DNA of 32,857 nt. Source: Acidobacteriota bacterium (GTDB lineage Bacteria; Acidobacteriota; Aminicenantia; Aminicenantales; Saccharicenantaceae). Within the stretch, counting starts at the first letter, position 1, and every line of letters begins with the position of its first letter. The stretch lies in NCBI GenBank assembly GCA_029569255.1, contig JAKQUO010000058.1, positions 1 to 32,857 on the forward strand, written 5' to 3'. The notes beneath the pieces were generated by a model that saw nothing but the letters and a program-made list of their open reading frames with translations, made no database searches and was not told the origin of the DNA. Of the stretch, positions 1 to 7,715 are shown piece after piece. The translations under genes were made by a program, and so were the position numbers.

Positions 1-2
1 AC

Positions 3-92
3 TGGGCGAACGAACGCAGCTACATCCGGGAGGACAAAGTGCTCGGGTCCTTGGACAGACTCCATGAGCTGACGGCTCAAGCGGCTAACTGA
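3..92 (+). CDS. C-terminal fragment of an unrecognised protein
   Basis: An open frame enters from the left edge and ends at TGA 90-92. It encodes 29 residues beginning WANERSYIRE and ending LTAQAAN. The base composition is like the GC-rich bulk of the window and unlike the AT-rich stretch that follows. The fragment is mainly helical and polar. I do not recognise the family, and the start lies outside the window, so no function is offered. It may equally be a chance open frame. Confidence 0.3.
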   Translation, partial: WANERSYIREDKVLGSLDRLHELTAQAAN

Positions 93-133
93 AGTGAGTG
101 AGCGATGGCCCTGAAGTTGCGAACATCAGTTGA

Positions 134-847
134 CACGACCAGTGTTTTAGCCTCAAGAAGGTTCTTAACAACGACTTTTTACCTGATAAGCTAATTAGTA
201 TATCAAACAAGAACGGGGTCCCTGCTCAACTCGCAATATGCCAAGATAGGACAATGTTAGGAGTGGGCATATATTTTGAGGGACGAATATCGGAATATGA
301 TATGGGTGGAGAACTGATTAAGATAATTGGCAAGATTCCCATCGTCTTAAAGAATAACGAGGAATTGTCAGCTCAGCATTCCCATGGCTTCATCGGCAAT
401 TTCGCATATAAAGAAGCTCAGAAAGAGGTGTACCTCGCAACGAGACATGGTACTATTATTGAAAAATATGGTCTTGGCGGGGCTTTGATTTCAACCTTGC
501 ATGGGCCTGAAACTTATTTTCCCGAATACGATATTGTTCCGGCTGGCCAATATATCACGATGACTTATAACAAGAAGACAAGATTCGGTTATATTGATAT
601 TTGTTACAATAAATTCAAAGACAAGCTCTTTGTCTTATATTCGGGGAGATATCAATTCGGCAAAAACGATCGTGGGCCTAGTTATATGGGTAATATTATC
701 TACGTACTAGACAATAAAGATAGGATAATTGAGCAGATTGAGCTAGATCGCGATATATTTCAAATGACAATATCTGACGACGGCTCTAAGATCTATGGCC
801 TTTCGGACAAAGAGATATTGAAATATGACTATATCGAAAAATCTTGA
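134..847 (+). pseudogene. 5'-broken 6-bladed beta-propeller (BF3164-like) gene in an AT-rich island
   Basis: The frame is open from the stop at 131-133 to TGA 845-847. The first ATG is at 254, but propeller-like sequence (VLNNDFLPDKLISI..., then GRISEYDMGGELIKIIGKIP) already begins upstream of it, where no ATG, GTG or TTG exists in frame. The natural 5' end is therefore missing or frame-shifted. A short frame from ATG 105 stops at about 194 and could hold the displaced start. The repeated pattern of hydrophobic strand, YD.GG or D..., then strand fits a TolB-like/6-bladed propeller of the BF3164 type common in Bacteroidota; this is from memory. The region is about 60% A+T against about one third in its neighbours, which suggests transfer. 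It ends tail-to-tail with the next gene, overlapping by 19 bp. Alternative: an intact short protein starting at 254. Confidence 0.5.
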
Positions 848-2928
848 CGCTGTCGTCCCTCGGCCGCCAGGACGACGAGCTCCTCGTCGCCGGCGATGAC
901 CTTGTCGAAGAACGCCTTGACGGTCTTGTACTCCTCGAGCTGGAAGTAGCTCCTCTTCAGCACGAGGTCGCGATGAACGTGGAGCTTCCCGCCGTCCTCG
1001 GGGACGCAAACCAGGAAGAAGCCGAAAGACTTCAGATCCATCACGCGCTTGGCCGGGACGGACTCGGCCTCCAGTCCCTCTGGCAGGGTGATGACGATGT
1101 CGTCAAACTCGCGGAAGCAGTAAGGGAAGCAGACCGGGAATTTGCGCTCGGCGTGCCGGAAGGGGTGCCGGCGGGCGCCCAGGAGCGGCGAGACCGGCAG
1201 CAGCGTCTTGTCTCCCGCCGGCGTGGCCAGCCCCTCGACGCCGATCTCGAACCGGGCCACGAGAGTGTCGGCGTTGTTGTCGATTTTCTCAAGGTCCTTG
1301 AGGCTGACCTTGGCCCCGGCCGGGAGCAGCTCCGCCATCTCGGTCTCGAAAGCCTTCTTGATCTCCGTCTCGTCACTGCCGATGTGCTCGATACGGCGGA
1401 CCAGGGCCTCCTGGCCCTGGAAGGTCACCGTGACCGTCCCGGCCAGGTTCCCTTCGGCGTCGAGGGCGAGCGCGATCACGCGCTGTGTCAGGGCCGTATC
1501 CGGCGGATAGGCCGGCGTCGGGAGGAACAGCGGCGGCTTGTCAGAGGGCGCCAAGCAAACCGACTCCGAACAATTCCAGCGGACCAGGCCTATCGGGCAG
1601 AAAGGCGTGGCCGGATCGAAGATCTTGTCCTCGCCGCCGACCTTGACGATGGCCAGCTCGGAGTCGAATTGGCCGTAAAGGTCGCATAAGCTCTTGACGA
1701 AAAACTTGTCGTCCCGCGTGATGACGCGGATGACCTTGGCCTCGAAGCCCGCGGCCCTGGCCATGGCCGCGAACGTCCGAGTGACGTCGCTTCGGACACC
1801 GTAGCCCCGCTTGAGGACCTCGGCGACGTTCTTGTTGTCTTTGATCTTGAGCTCCTCTTGCCGCCGCCGGGTCAGGGTCTTGTCGTAGCTCAGGTTCTTG
1901 ATCTCCTGGGCCCGGTCGTAAAGAGCCCCGATCTTCTGCAACTCGCCGTCGACGCCCGCCGTGACCCGCTTGGCCTCGGCCGCGGCGTCTCCGGTCTTGC
2001 GCATGAACTTCTCGGCGCCTCTCTGCCAGTTGGCGGCCGTCTTCTCCCAGTACTTGTCCGGAGCGTCGATCGTGCCCTCGATGTAGAAGATGCGGACCTC
2101 CATGCGCGTCGAGGACTCGGGCGGCATGTACTCCTCGGCTTCCAGGGCCGGGACGTTCTCGAGCTCGAGCACTATCCCTCCCTTGGTGTTCTGGGGCTTG
2201 GCGCCGACGACCCTCTGGGTCACCCAGTTGATCCGCATGCGCTTCCCGGATAAGGCCAGGAGCTCGTTGAGGAGGCCCGAGGGGACGAAAGAGAACTTGG
2301 CTTTCCGCGTGAACAGGTCCTTCTGGATGTCCCAAGTCGCGGCAGGGAAGTAGAGCGGGCCCGTCTCCGAGTCGATGCCGCCCTCGCGCGGCCTTCCTTG
2401 AACGTCCATCGCGTCCCTGAGGGCGTCGATGCTCCTGTTGGAGATGGAGATCCCTCTGTCGGGGACCATCTTGAACCTGTAATCGATGATCGAGCCCACC
2501 TCGACATCGGGCAGGGCGAAGGCCATGACGCTTGTCTTCAGACGGCCGGCCCGGATGGCGGTCTTCTCGAAGACCTCGCCGGTGAATTCGACCGAACGCC
2601 CGTCGGGATGGACCACCCGCGCCTTCAAGTCCTCGATCTTCAACCAGCCTTTGACGAAAGGGATCTCGACATTGGCCCGCGCCTTTCCGGCCGGGGTCAG
2701 GATCTTCAGGCGCCGGAAGTAAGACTGCTCGCGCCCGTCGGCGTTGTCGAGATCCTCACGATAGAGGAAGATGGCCGCCGCCCCGGGCTGCTGGGGGCAG
2801 TCGGTCATGGCCAGGTCCTCCTTCATGATGGGTGGCCAAGGATCTTGTCCGGAGACCGTCCCCGACGGGACCAGGGTCCCGAGCAAGCCCAGGATGCAAA
2901 GGCACGGCAGGGAACGATAACGGCGCAT
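829..2928 (-). CDS. Exported DUF3857/transglutaminase-fold protein with a degenerate active site
   Basis: A 699-residue protein with an N-terminal signal peptide (residues 1-28, hydrophobic core CLCILGLLGTLV), a DUF3857-like beta domain (about 50-290), a transglutaminase-like domain (about 330-445) and a C-terminal beta domain. Compared with its upstream paralogue, the GDCKD catalytic-Cys motif reads GVRSD (R379 replaces Cys), the catalytic-His position in FDSELAIV is S423, and only the Asp (FDPATPF, D438) remains, so it should not be an active transglutaminase or peptidase. ATG 2926-2928 has GAGGAGG upstream and lies 11 bp after the previous stop, so the two are co-transcribed. The last residues (QDFSI) come from the AT-rich DNA; the native stop was probably lost at a junction near 843. 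It is likely periplasmic or outer-membrane associated with a binding or structural role (inference). Confidence 0.85.
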   Translation of the reverse strand: MRRYRSLPCLCILGLLGTLVPSGTVSGQDPWPPIMKEDLAMTDCPQQPGAAAIFLYREDLDNADGREQSYFRRLKILTPAGKARANVEIPFVKGWLKIEDLKARVVHPDGRSVEFTGEVFEKTAIRAGRLKTSVMAFALPDVEVGSIIDYRFKMVPDRGISISNRSIDALRDAMDVQGRPREGGIDSETGPLYFPAATWDIQKDLFTRKAKFSFVPSGLLNELLALSGKRMRINWVTQRVVGAKPQNTKGGIVLELENVPALEAEEYMPPESSTRMEVRIFYIEGTIDAPDKYWEKTAANWQRGAEKFMRKTGDAAAEAKRVTAGVDGELQKIGALYDRAQEIKNLSYDKTLTRRRQEELKIKDNKNVAEVLKRGYGVRSDVTRTFAAMARAAGFEAKVIRVITRDDKFFVKSLCDLYGQFDSELAIVKVGGEDKIFDPATPFCPIGLVRWNCSESVCLAPSDKPPLFLPTPAYPPDTALTQRVIALALDAEGNLAGTVTVTFQGQEALVRRIEHIGSDETEIKKAFETEMAELLPAGAKVSLKDLEKIDNNADTLVARFEIGVEGLATPAGDKTLLPVSPLLGARRHPFRHAERKFPVCFPYCFREFDDIVITLPEGLEAESVPAKRVMDLKSFGFFLVCVPEDGGKLHVHRDLVLKRSYFQLEEYKTVKAFFDKVIAGDEELVVLAAEGRQRQDFSI

Positions 2929-2939
2929 CGCGACCTCCT

Positions 2940-4931
2940 CTAGCGGCTGTTCTTGAGCAGCACGCTCCGGCGCTGGTCGGCGTCCAGGGCCCGAAAGAAC
3001 CGGACGGCCTTCTCGTAGCGGTCGGCGGACAGCCGCGCCTGGAGGAGGCGATATTCCCGACGGTAGACGAGGGACCTCCCGTTCCGCTCTATCGAGCTCT
3101 TGTAGATCGCGAAACCGGCGTCGATCGCGGCCGCCGGCGGCAGGTACTCGATCTCGAAGCCCTCGGCCAACTCGATCGCGAACTCGTCGAGCTGGGCCGA
3201 AACGAAGGCGAAATCCAGGGGGAAGCGGCGCGGCCGGCCTTCGAACGTCTCGAGCACCTCACTCTTGTCGCCCACGATCCTCGGCCTGACGACGGTCATG
3301 CCTCCGGCTTTCTTGGCGAAGCCCGGCACGCTGAAGCTGTAGCGGTAGACCAGGTCCTCGGCTATGTCGTGCAGACCTTCGACGCCTTCGGAGCGGATGG
3401 TGAAGCCGCCGAAAAAGCCGGCCAGGAACGTCTCGAAATATTTCCGGCGCTCGAGGTCGGTCGATCTCAGCAACACGGCCCGGGCCGCGTCGGCCAGCGC
3501 CCCCCGGCGCGTCTCCTCGATCTCTCCTTGAAGGGAGCCGGCGGCGTCGAGCGCGAAGCGGCCGCGCCGCTCGATCGAGTTGGCCTCGGGCTCGGGCTGA
3601 GGCAACCCCAGGAGCTCGCCCGAGCCCTCGGCGACAAGAAGAGCGAAGTTGCCTTGGAGATAATGGGGCAAGCGGCCCAGGGGCGTGAAGGGCGAGGTCG
3701 GATCGAAGACGAGAAGCCGGTCCAGGCGGGGATGTCGGATGACCGCTGGCAGCCCCTCGTCGGGGACGTCGTCGGGCAGCCGGATGGACAGGACGACGTG
3801 GTTGAAGCTGTAGAGCGAGGGCGGCGAATCGGCCTCGACCGAGCCACGGGCCGAGTTGACGAGGAGGTAATGGGACTCGACGCCGGAGGCCTGGAGCAGC
3901 GCGGCGAGCAGCGTGGCCTTGTCTTTGCAGTCGCCGTAGAGGTTGTAAAGCGTCCCTCCGGCGTTGTGCGGCTTGAAGCCGCCGATGCCGATCTCGATGG
4001 CCACGTAGCGGACGTCCGTCTGGACGAACTCGGCCAGGGCGCGCAGGCGGGCGAAGGGATCGGGCGCCGAACCGACGAGGGCCCGGGCCTTTTCCTCAAC
4101 GTACGGCGTCGGGGCCCGGCACTCGCTCGAAAGCGCCTCGTACCAGGCGCCGACCTCGCCCCAGTCGGAGAAACAGCGGGCGTCCGGCACCGGAGACTTG
4201 AACTTGACCATGAGACGGCCGACCACGACCCTCAGGCCGGGCCGCAAAGGCTCATCCCCGATCGCCGGGATATCGGCGATCTCCCAGGTGAAGGACACGG
4301 GGGCCTTGGCGACCGCGTGGGGCCTGGGTTCGACCGCCGGCCAGTTGACCCAGAAAGCCTCAACCGACCAGCCGCTGGGCATGGCGACGGAGTAGCGGCT
4401 GAGTTGGCTCGGGAAGGGGCCCTGGAACGTATGGAGGTCCTCGAGCGAGAGCGGCTTCCGCTCTTCCTCCCATTCGAAACCGACCAGGCTGCCCACACCG
4501 ACGCCGGGCACGTTCAGGACCTTCATGCAGATGTCGGTGTAGAGCGTGTCGGGGGCCAGGCCCGTCTCGAGGATGTCCTTGACGGTCACCTTGACCGTCT
4601 TGCGCCCCTCGGTGACGCCCCAGCCGTTCATGGACAGGATCTTGGTGTCGAAGCCGCTGGCCAGCGCGAGCTGGCGCGCCTGGTCGATACCGCCGGGGCG
4701 GAGGATCCGCAGGGCGACGCGGCAGGCGACCCGGATCGTCCCGGTTTCGCGGACCGTGACCATGCGCTCGTCGAGGAGGAAGACGGCCTCGGTCTCCGCC
4801 GGATGGTCCCCGACAGGGGCGAGGGCGGCCTGGGCCAGCCAGTCCGGGATAGCGGGGGCGGCCGGCTCGAGAGCCGTAACGGCCAGAGAGAGAGCGATGA
4901 AGAGAACCCCCGGGCGTGACGCCCGTTTCAT
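2940..4931 (-). CDS. Exported DUF3857/transglutaminase-like protein with intact Cys-His-Asp triad
   Basis: About 663 residues: a signal peptide (KRASRPGVLFIALSLAVTAL...), a DUF3857-like N-terminal region, then a transglutaminase-like domain with the full triad: Cys in YGDCKDKATLL, His in SFNHVVLSI and Asp in LVFDPTSP. The family is common next to a similar paralogue in Bacteroidota and Acidobacteriota; its substrates are unknown and its transglutaminase fold suggests a peptidase or amide-transfer role in the periplasm. Two ATGs lie in tandem at 4934 and 4931. The second is preferred because GGGG lies 4 bases upstream of it; the first would abut the site. A longer frame to 5054 has no signal sequence or ribosome site and would run through the promoter at 4956-4985. 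It forms an operon with the inactive paralogue 11 bp downstream. Confidence 0.87.
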   Translation of the reverse strand: MKRASRPGVLFIALSLAVTALEPAAPAIPDWLAQAALAPVGDHPAETEAVFLLDERMVTVRETGTIRVACRVALRILRPGGIDQARQLALASGFDTKILSMNGWGVTEGRKTVKVTVKDILETGLAPDTLYTDICMKVLNVPGVGVGSLVGFEWEEERKPLSLEDLHTFQGPFPSQLSRYSVAMPSGWSVEAFWVNWPAVEPRPHAVAKAPVSFTWEIADIPAIGDEPLRPGLRVVVGRLMVKFKSPVPDARCFSDWGEVGAWYEALSSECRAPTPYVEEKARALVGSAPDPFARLRALAEFVQTDVRYVAIEIGIGGFKPHNAGGTLYNLYGDCKDKATLLAALLQASGVESHYLLVNSARGSVEADSPPSLYSFNHVVLSIRLPDDVPDEGLPAVIRHPRLDRLLVFDPTSPFTPLGRLPHYLQGNFALLVAEGSGELLGLPQPEPEANSIERRGRFALDAAGSLQGEIEETRRGALADAARAVLLRSTDLERRKYFETFLAGFFGGFTIRSEGVEGLHDIAEDLVYRYSFSVPGFAKKAGGMTVVRPRIVGDKSEVLETFEGRPRRFPLDFAFVSAQLDEFAIELAEGFEIEYLPPAAAIDAGFAIYKSSIERNGRSLVYRREYRLLQARLSADRYEKAVRFFRALDADQRRSVLLKNSR

Positions 4932-4955
4932 CATTCCCCGGTACCCCTGATTGTA

Positions 4956-4985
4956 ATTATAGTGACGGCGTGACGGGATTGTCAA
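4956..4985 (-). promoter_or_regulatory. Near-perfect sigma70-type promoter for the DUF3857 operon
   Basis: On the minus strand TTGACA (4980-4985) and TATAAT (4956-4961) are both perfect consensus boxes separated by 18 bp. Transcription should begin near 4949, giving a leader of only about 18 bases that carries the GGGG ribosome site. The placement supports the ATG at 4931/4934 as the start of the downstream gene. Confidence 0.8.
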
Positions 4986-5054
4986 TCGGGACGAGTCGGG
5001 CTGCTCAGGACGGCTGCACGATGGAACAGGATTTTCACATGGGGCGTGCTGCAC

Positions 5055-5077
5055 CTCGATAGGATCCGCCTATCGAG
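5055..5077. repeat. 9-bp perfect inverted repeat between two minus-strand genes
   Basis: CTCGATAGG (5055-5063) and CCTATCGAG (5069-5077) form a perfect stem with a 5-base loop. It lies just beyond the stop of the lipoprotein gene at 5103 and upstream of the TTGACA promoter at 4980. Neither strand has a T-tract next to it, so it is not a classical intrinsic terminator. It may be a 3'-end-stabilising hairpin or a protein-binding palindrome. Confidence 0.45.
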
Positions 5078-5102
5078 ATGAAATCCCGGGCCTTTCGGGC
5101 AG

Positions 5103-5600
5103 CTATTCCTTCGTCTCGGATAAAAGGATCGCAGTGACGTCGCGGACATCGAGTCCGATATGGGGCCGCTGCACTTTCACCCAGAGCTTGGAGCCGGCCA
5201 GATCCTTCGCGCCGTCAAAAATGAAGTAGGCCTCATAGAGGTCATGCTCTTCAAATTTCTTCGGTTCGCCGGTCGTGCCGGAGGCCATGGGCATGAGGTA
5301 TTCCTGGGCGATCTTTGCATAGAAAGATGCGACTTTGGAGAAGGAGTCCGGCGTCGTGTATATCGTGGTCCGCACGTTTGTCCTATTTGCGGCCGTGGCC
5401 GCCTCGTTGGCCGCATTGGTGGTCTCCTCGTCCACCTTCGCCCCTGGATAGGGCTTCCACACGCCCGCAACCGCGGGCGCCGCATCTTCATGAACATTGA
5501 TCTCCGCCTCTTTTTCCGTCGGAGCGCTGACTTCGGACTTCTTTGAACAGGCCATGAATAGAAATGCGATAGAAACGACGATGGACAATGCTTTTTTCAT
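5103..5600 (-). CDS. Small secreted lipoprotein of unknown function
   Basis: A 165-residue protein with a typical lipoprotein signal: MKK, a hydrophobic core, then FMAC with the lipidated Cys at residue 18, followed by a charged linker (SKKSEVSAPTEKEAE). The mature part (WKPYPGAKVDEET...TTPDSFSKVASFYAKIAQEY) resembles the small proteins in which a predicted structure senses or binds through a YPGA...T.DS...V..FY pattern, found as single-domain lipoproteins in several phyla; no biochemical role is known to me. ATG 5598-5600 has GGGAGGGG five bases upstream. A longer frame to 5792 is rejected because it overlaps the promoter at 5764-5792. The leader is about 157 bases. Confidence 0.8.
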   Translation of the reverse strand: MKKALSIVVSIAFLFMACSKKSEVSAPTEKEAEINVHEDAAPAVAGVWKPYPGAKVDEETTNAANEAATAANRTNVRTTIYTTPDSFSKVASFYAKIAQEYLMPMASGTTGEPKKFEEHDLYEAYFIFDGAKDLAGSKLWVKVQRPHIGLDVRDVTAILLSETKE

Positions 5601-5763
5601 TTTCCCCTCCCATGATCTTGATCGAAGCGGGATTTCTCGATCAACTGGATGGAAACCGGTCCTCTCATCCTCCCCGGATCGGAAATCACGGGACAATGGA
5701 CATTTGTCCTCGGATTTCCCATAGGACTCTGGAAAACCATCCGCTCTTCCCGACTTTGCCTGG

Positions 5764-5792
5764 ATTATTTCAATACGACCCGTGTTTGTCAA
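5764..5792 (-). promoter_or_regulatory. Promoter of the lipoprotein gene
   Basis: On the minus strand TTGACA (5787-5792, perfect) and AATAAT (5764-5769, five of six) are separated by 17 bp. The predicted start is near 5757. The -35 box abuts the heptanucleotide repeat at 5792-5819 and lies inside the broken 3' end of the regulator fragment. Confidence 0.7.
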
Positions 5793-6216
5793 GTGCCCAG
5801 TGCCCAGTCCCTAGTCCCCACCCTGGGGATAGGGGCATGATATCGTCTCTCCTGAGAGAGGCGTGGCTTCCGCCGCCCTCAGCTGAGCGAAAAGGTGATG
5901 GCCCGGGCTTGATCAGCTTCAGCCTCGGGTCTTTCCTCGGATAGCCCAGCTGGACGAGCGTGTCGACGAAGCGGAAGCTCGAGGTCCGGTTGATCCCGGT
6001 GGCCTCGGCGATCTCCTTGAGGCTCAGGCTCGTCGCCTCGGGGCGGAACAGGTCGAGGATGTTCAGGCCCTTGTCGATGATCTTAGAGAAATCGAGGTTG
6101 TGGGCCCCGTCCGGGCCTCTTTCCGCGCGCGAGCGCGCTTTCTTGCCGGCCCAGCGGTCGTCGACCGGATTATCCGTCACCTGGGGTCGACGTTCGTCGG
6201 TGAGTCTGATTCTCAC
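5770..6216 (-). pseudogene. Truncated IclR-family regulator (DNA-binding domain only)
   Basis: The GTG at 6214-6216 opens a 148-residue frame. Residues about 44-105 (KIIDKGLNILDLFRPEATSLSLKEIAEATGINRTSSFRFVDTLVQLGY) match the winged-helix N-terminal domain of IclR regulators. Members of the family are usually 250-280 residues with a C-terminal ligand-binding domain. Here the match stops at KLIKPGPSPF, and the rest is low-complexity sequence running into the heptanucleotide repeat. The effector domain is absent from the next kilobase, so this looks like a 3'-deleted remnant. It is divergent from the cysteine synthase-like gene at 6391, the usual arrangement for an IclR member and its target. 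A TATAAT at 6287-6292 (minus) could drive it, but its -35 box is poor. A standalone DNA-binding protein cannot be excluded. Confidence 0.65.
5792..5819. repeat. Short tandem heptanucleotide repeat (about 4 units)
   Basis: Four consecutive 7-base units AGTGCCC, AGTGCCC, AGTCCCT and AGTCCCC. It lies at the point where the IclR-type reading frame loses its family resemblance and directly abuts the -35 box at 5787. Similar heptanucleotide STRR repeats (CCCCAGT type) are known from cyanobacterial intergenic DNA. Confidence 0.6.
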
Positions 6217-6356
6217 CTAAAGGAGATCCCTATCAGAGAGAGGCGTTCCGCGGGACCTCGGTCCGTGCCGGCCGACGGGAAGGGCCATTATAAAAGAAAC
6301 CGGCGCGAAACGACAGAGGCAGGCGAGGGGGGACAGCGAGGCCCGGGCCCGAGGGC

Positions 6357-6390
6357 TTGAATTTCCGGCCGATGCGTGTATCATCGGCCG
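6357..6390 (+). promoter_or_regulatory. Promoter with inverted repeat; predicted leaderless start
   Basis: TTGAAT (6357-6362), a 16-bp spacer and TATCAT (6379-6384) predict a transcript start at about 6391, which is the A of the ATG. No Shine-Dalgarno sequence is present. A perfect 9-bp inverted repeat, CGGCCGATG (6366-6374) and CATCGGCCG (6382-6390), with a 7-base centre, covers spacer, -10 box and start site, as expected for an operator. The divergent IclR-type remnant is the obvious candidate for a regulator. Confidence 0.6.
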
Positions 6391-7386
6391 ATGCGCGGAT
6401 CAAAGCCCGGCTCGAGCGTTCTCGACGAGGTCGGCCGCACCCCTCTCGTCCGGCTCAACCGTATCGCCCCCGGCGTCCCCGCCGAGATATACGCCAAGCT
6501 CGAGATGATGAACCCCATGGGGAGCGTCAAGGACCGCATCGCCCTGTTCATGATCGAGAAGGCCGAGAGCGACGGGAGGATCAGGCCGGGCGACACCATC
6601 GTCGACAGCTCCTCGGGGAACACGGCCCTGGGCCTGGCCATGGTCTGCCGGCTCAAGGGCTACAGGCTCAGGATGGTCATCCGGGACAGCACGAGCTCCG
6701 AGAAGATCAAGCTCCTCCGGGCCCTGAACGTCGACCTGGTCCTGGTCGACGCGACGCTGCCGCCCGAATCGCCCCGGAGCTACAACAACGTCACGCCTCT
6801 CGTCGCCCGCGAGACGCCGAACGGCTATTATCTCGACCAGCACAACAGCCCGGACAACAACGAGGCCCACTACCGCACGACCGGGCCGGAGATCTGGGAG
6901 CAGATGGAAGGGCGGATCGATTATTTCGTGGCCGGCGTCGGCACCGGCGGGACGATCTGCGGCGCCGGCCGCTTCCTGAAAGAGCGCGACCCCCGGATCA
7001 AGGTCGTCGGCGTCGACCCCGTCGGCTCGGTCTTCTTCGACTATTTCCACTCGGGGACGCTGGTCAAGCCGGGCCCCTATCTCATGGAGGGGCTGGGCGA
7101 CGAGTTCCTGATCGAGTGCGTCGAGTTCGACGTCCTCGACGACATGATCCGCATCGACGACCGGACGGCCTTCCAGATGACCCGGCGGCTGGCCAACGTC
7201 GAGGCCATCTTCGCCGGCGGCTCGAGCGGCGCCGCGGTCTGGGCCTCGCTCGAGGTCGCGAGGCGGGCCGGGCCGAAAGCCCGCATCGTCACCATCCTGG
7301 CCGATTCGGCCAACCGCTACTTGAGCACGATCTACAACGACGACTGGCTGCGGCAGAAGTTCGGGGACTGGCCGCCGGCCTCCTGA
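6391..7386 (+). CDS. PLP-dependent cysteine synthase / cystathionine beta-synthase family enzyme
   Basis: A 331-residue fold-type II PLP enzyme. The PLP lysine is K47 in NPMGSVKDR; the substrate-binding loop is SSSGNT (73-78); the phosphate-binding glycine loop is GVGTGGT (182-188); and a late SSG (GGSSGA) matches the family. Such enzymes add sulfide or homocysteine to an activated serine, or perform related beta-replacements; substrate choice cannot be read here. The loop after the PLP lysine and TTGPEIW are typical of CBS-like members lacking the regulatory CBS domains. The start is placed at ATG 6391 because the promoter predicts a leaderless mRNA beginning there; GTG 6376 is the alternative and would lie upstream of the predicted transcript start. 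A second homologue lies at 28497. Confidence 0.88.
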   Translation: MRGSKPGSSVLDEVGRTPLVRLNRIAPGVPAEIYAKLEMMNPMGSVKDRIALFMIEKAESDGRIRPGDTIVDSSSGNTALGLAMVCRLKGYRLRMVIRDSTSSEKIKLLRALNVDLVLVDATLPPESPRSYNNVTPLVARETPNGYYLDQHNSPDNNEAHYRTTGPEIWEQMEGRIDYFVAGVGTGGTICGAGRFLKERDPRIKVVGVDPVGSVFFDYFHSGTLVKPGPYLMEGLGDEFLIECVEFDVLDDMIRIDDRTAFQMTRRLANVEAIFAGGSSGAAVWASLEVARRAGPKARIVTILADSANRYLSTIYNDDWLRQKFGDWPPAS

Positions 7387-7652
7387 TCCGGCCTACCTCA
7401 TCCGAGGCGCCCGTCGACGGGGATGCCGAGTTCGAGTGGAGGGACTTCCTGGAACCCATCGCCGGGATGACGCCGCACATCCCGGACAAGGGCCAGGACA
7501 CGGACCGCTGCTGCGGACTCCGCATCGGCGCCGCGCTCTCACCGGCCTCGACATTCTGAGGCGAAGGCGGCGTTCCCCGTCCCCGATCGTGAGTGCGCCC
7601 GGCCCGGACGTGAAACAGGAGCGCTTCCAGCCTATCGCTCGACCTCCCGTTC
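7387..7652. other. Non-coding stretch, nothing recognised
   Basis: No frame here has a ribosome site or family resemblance. A plus-strand frame continues to 7559 (…DFLEPIAGMTPHIPDKGQD…), but it is the extension of a shadow frame and resembles nothing I know. No clear terminator for the gene ending at 7386 is visible. Confidence 0.4.
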
Positions 7653-7681
7653 TTGACGCGATCTTGACACTTTCTTAACAT
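7653..7681 (+). promoter_or_regulatory. Pho-box-like triple direct repeat with embedded promoter
   Basis: TTGACG (7653-7658), TTGACA (7664-7669) and TTAACA (7675-7680) recur with an exact 11-bp period and 5-bp gaps, the geometry of PhoP/PhoB binding repeats. The same bases form a promoter: -35 TTGACG, 17-bp spacer, -10 TAACAT (7676-7681). Transcription would begin near 7688, 28 bases before the first gene of the operon. No fourth repeat is present 11 bp further out on either side. Confidence 0.6.
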
Positions 7682-7715
7682 CTCCCGGCCGTCCCCGCCC
7701 TATGATGGTGTCGCC

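Noticed and set aside
5055..5077. Intrinsic terminator
   Set aside because: Perfect stem, but no T-run follows on either strand; listed as an inverted repeat instead.
7387..7559. Small gene after the first cysteine synthase-like gene
   Set aside because: The frame continues a shadow frame, has no start with a ribosome site and no recognisable motif.
7653..7715. Alternative promoter using TATGAT at 7701
   Set aside because: No acceptable -35 box lies 16-18 bp upstream of it; the TTGACA at 7664 is 31 bp away.
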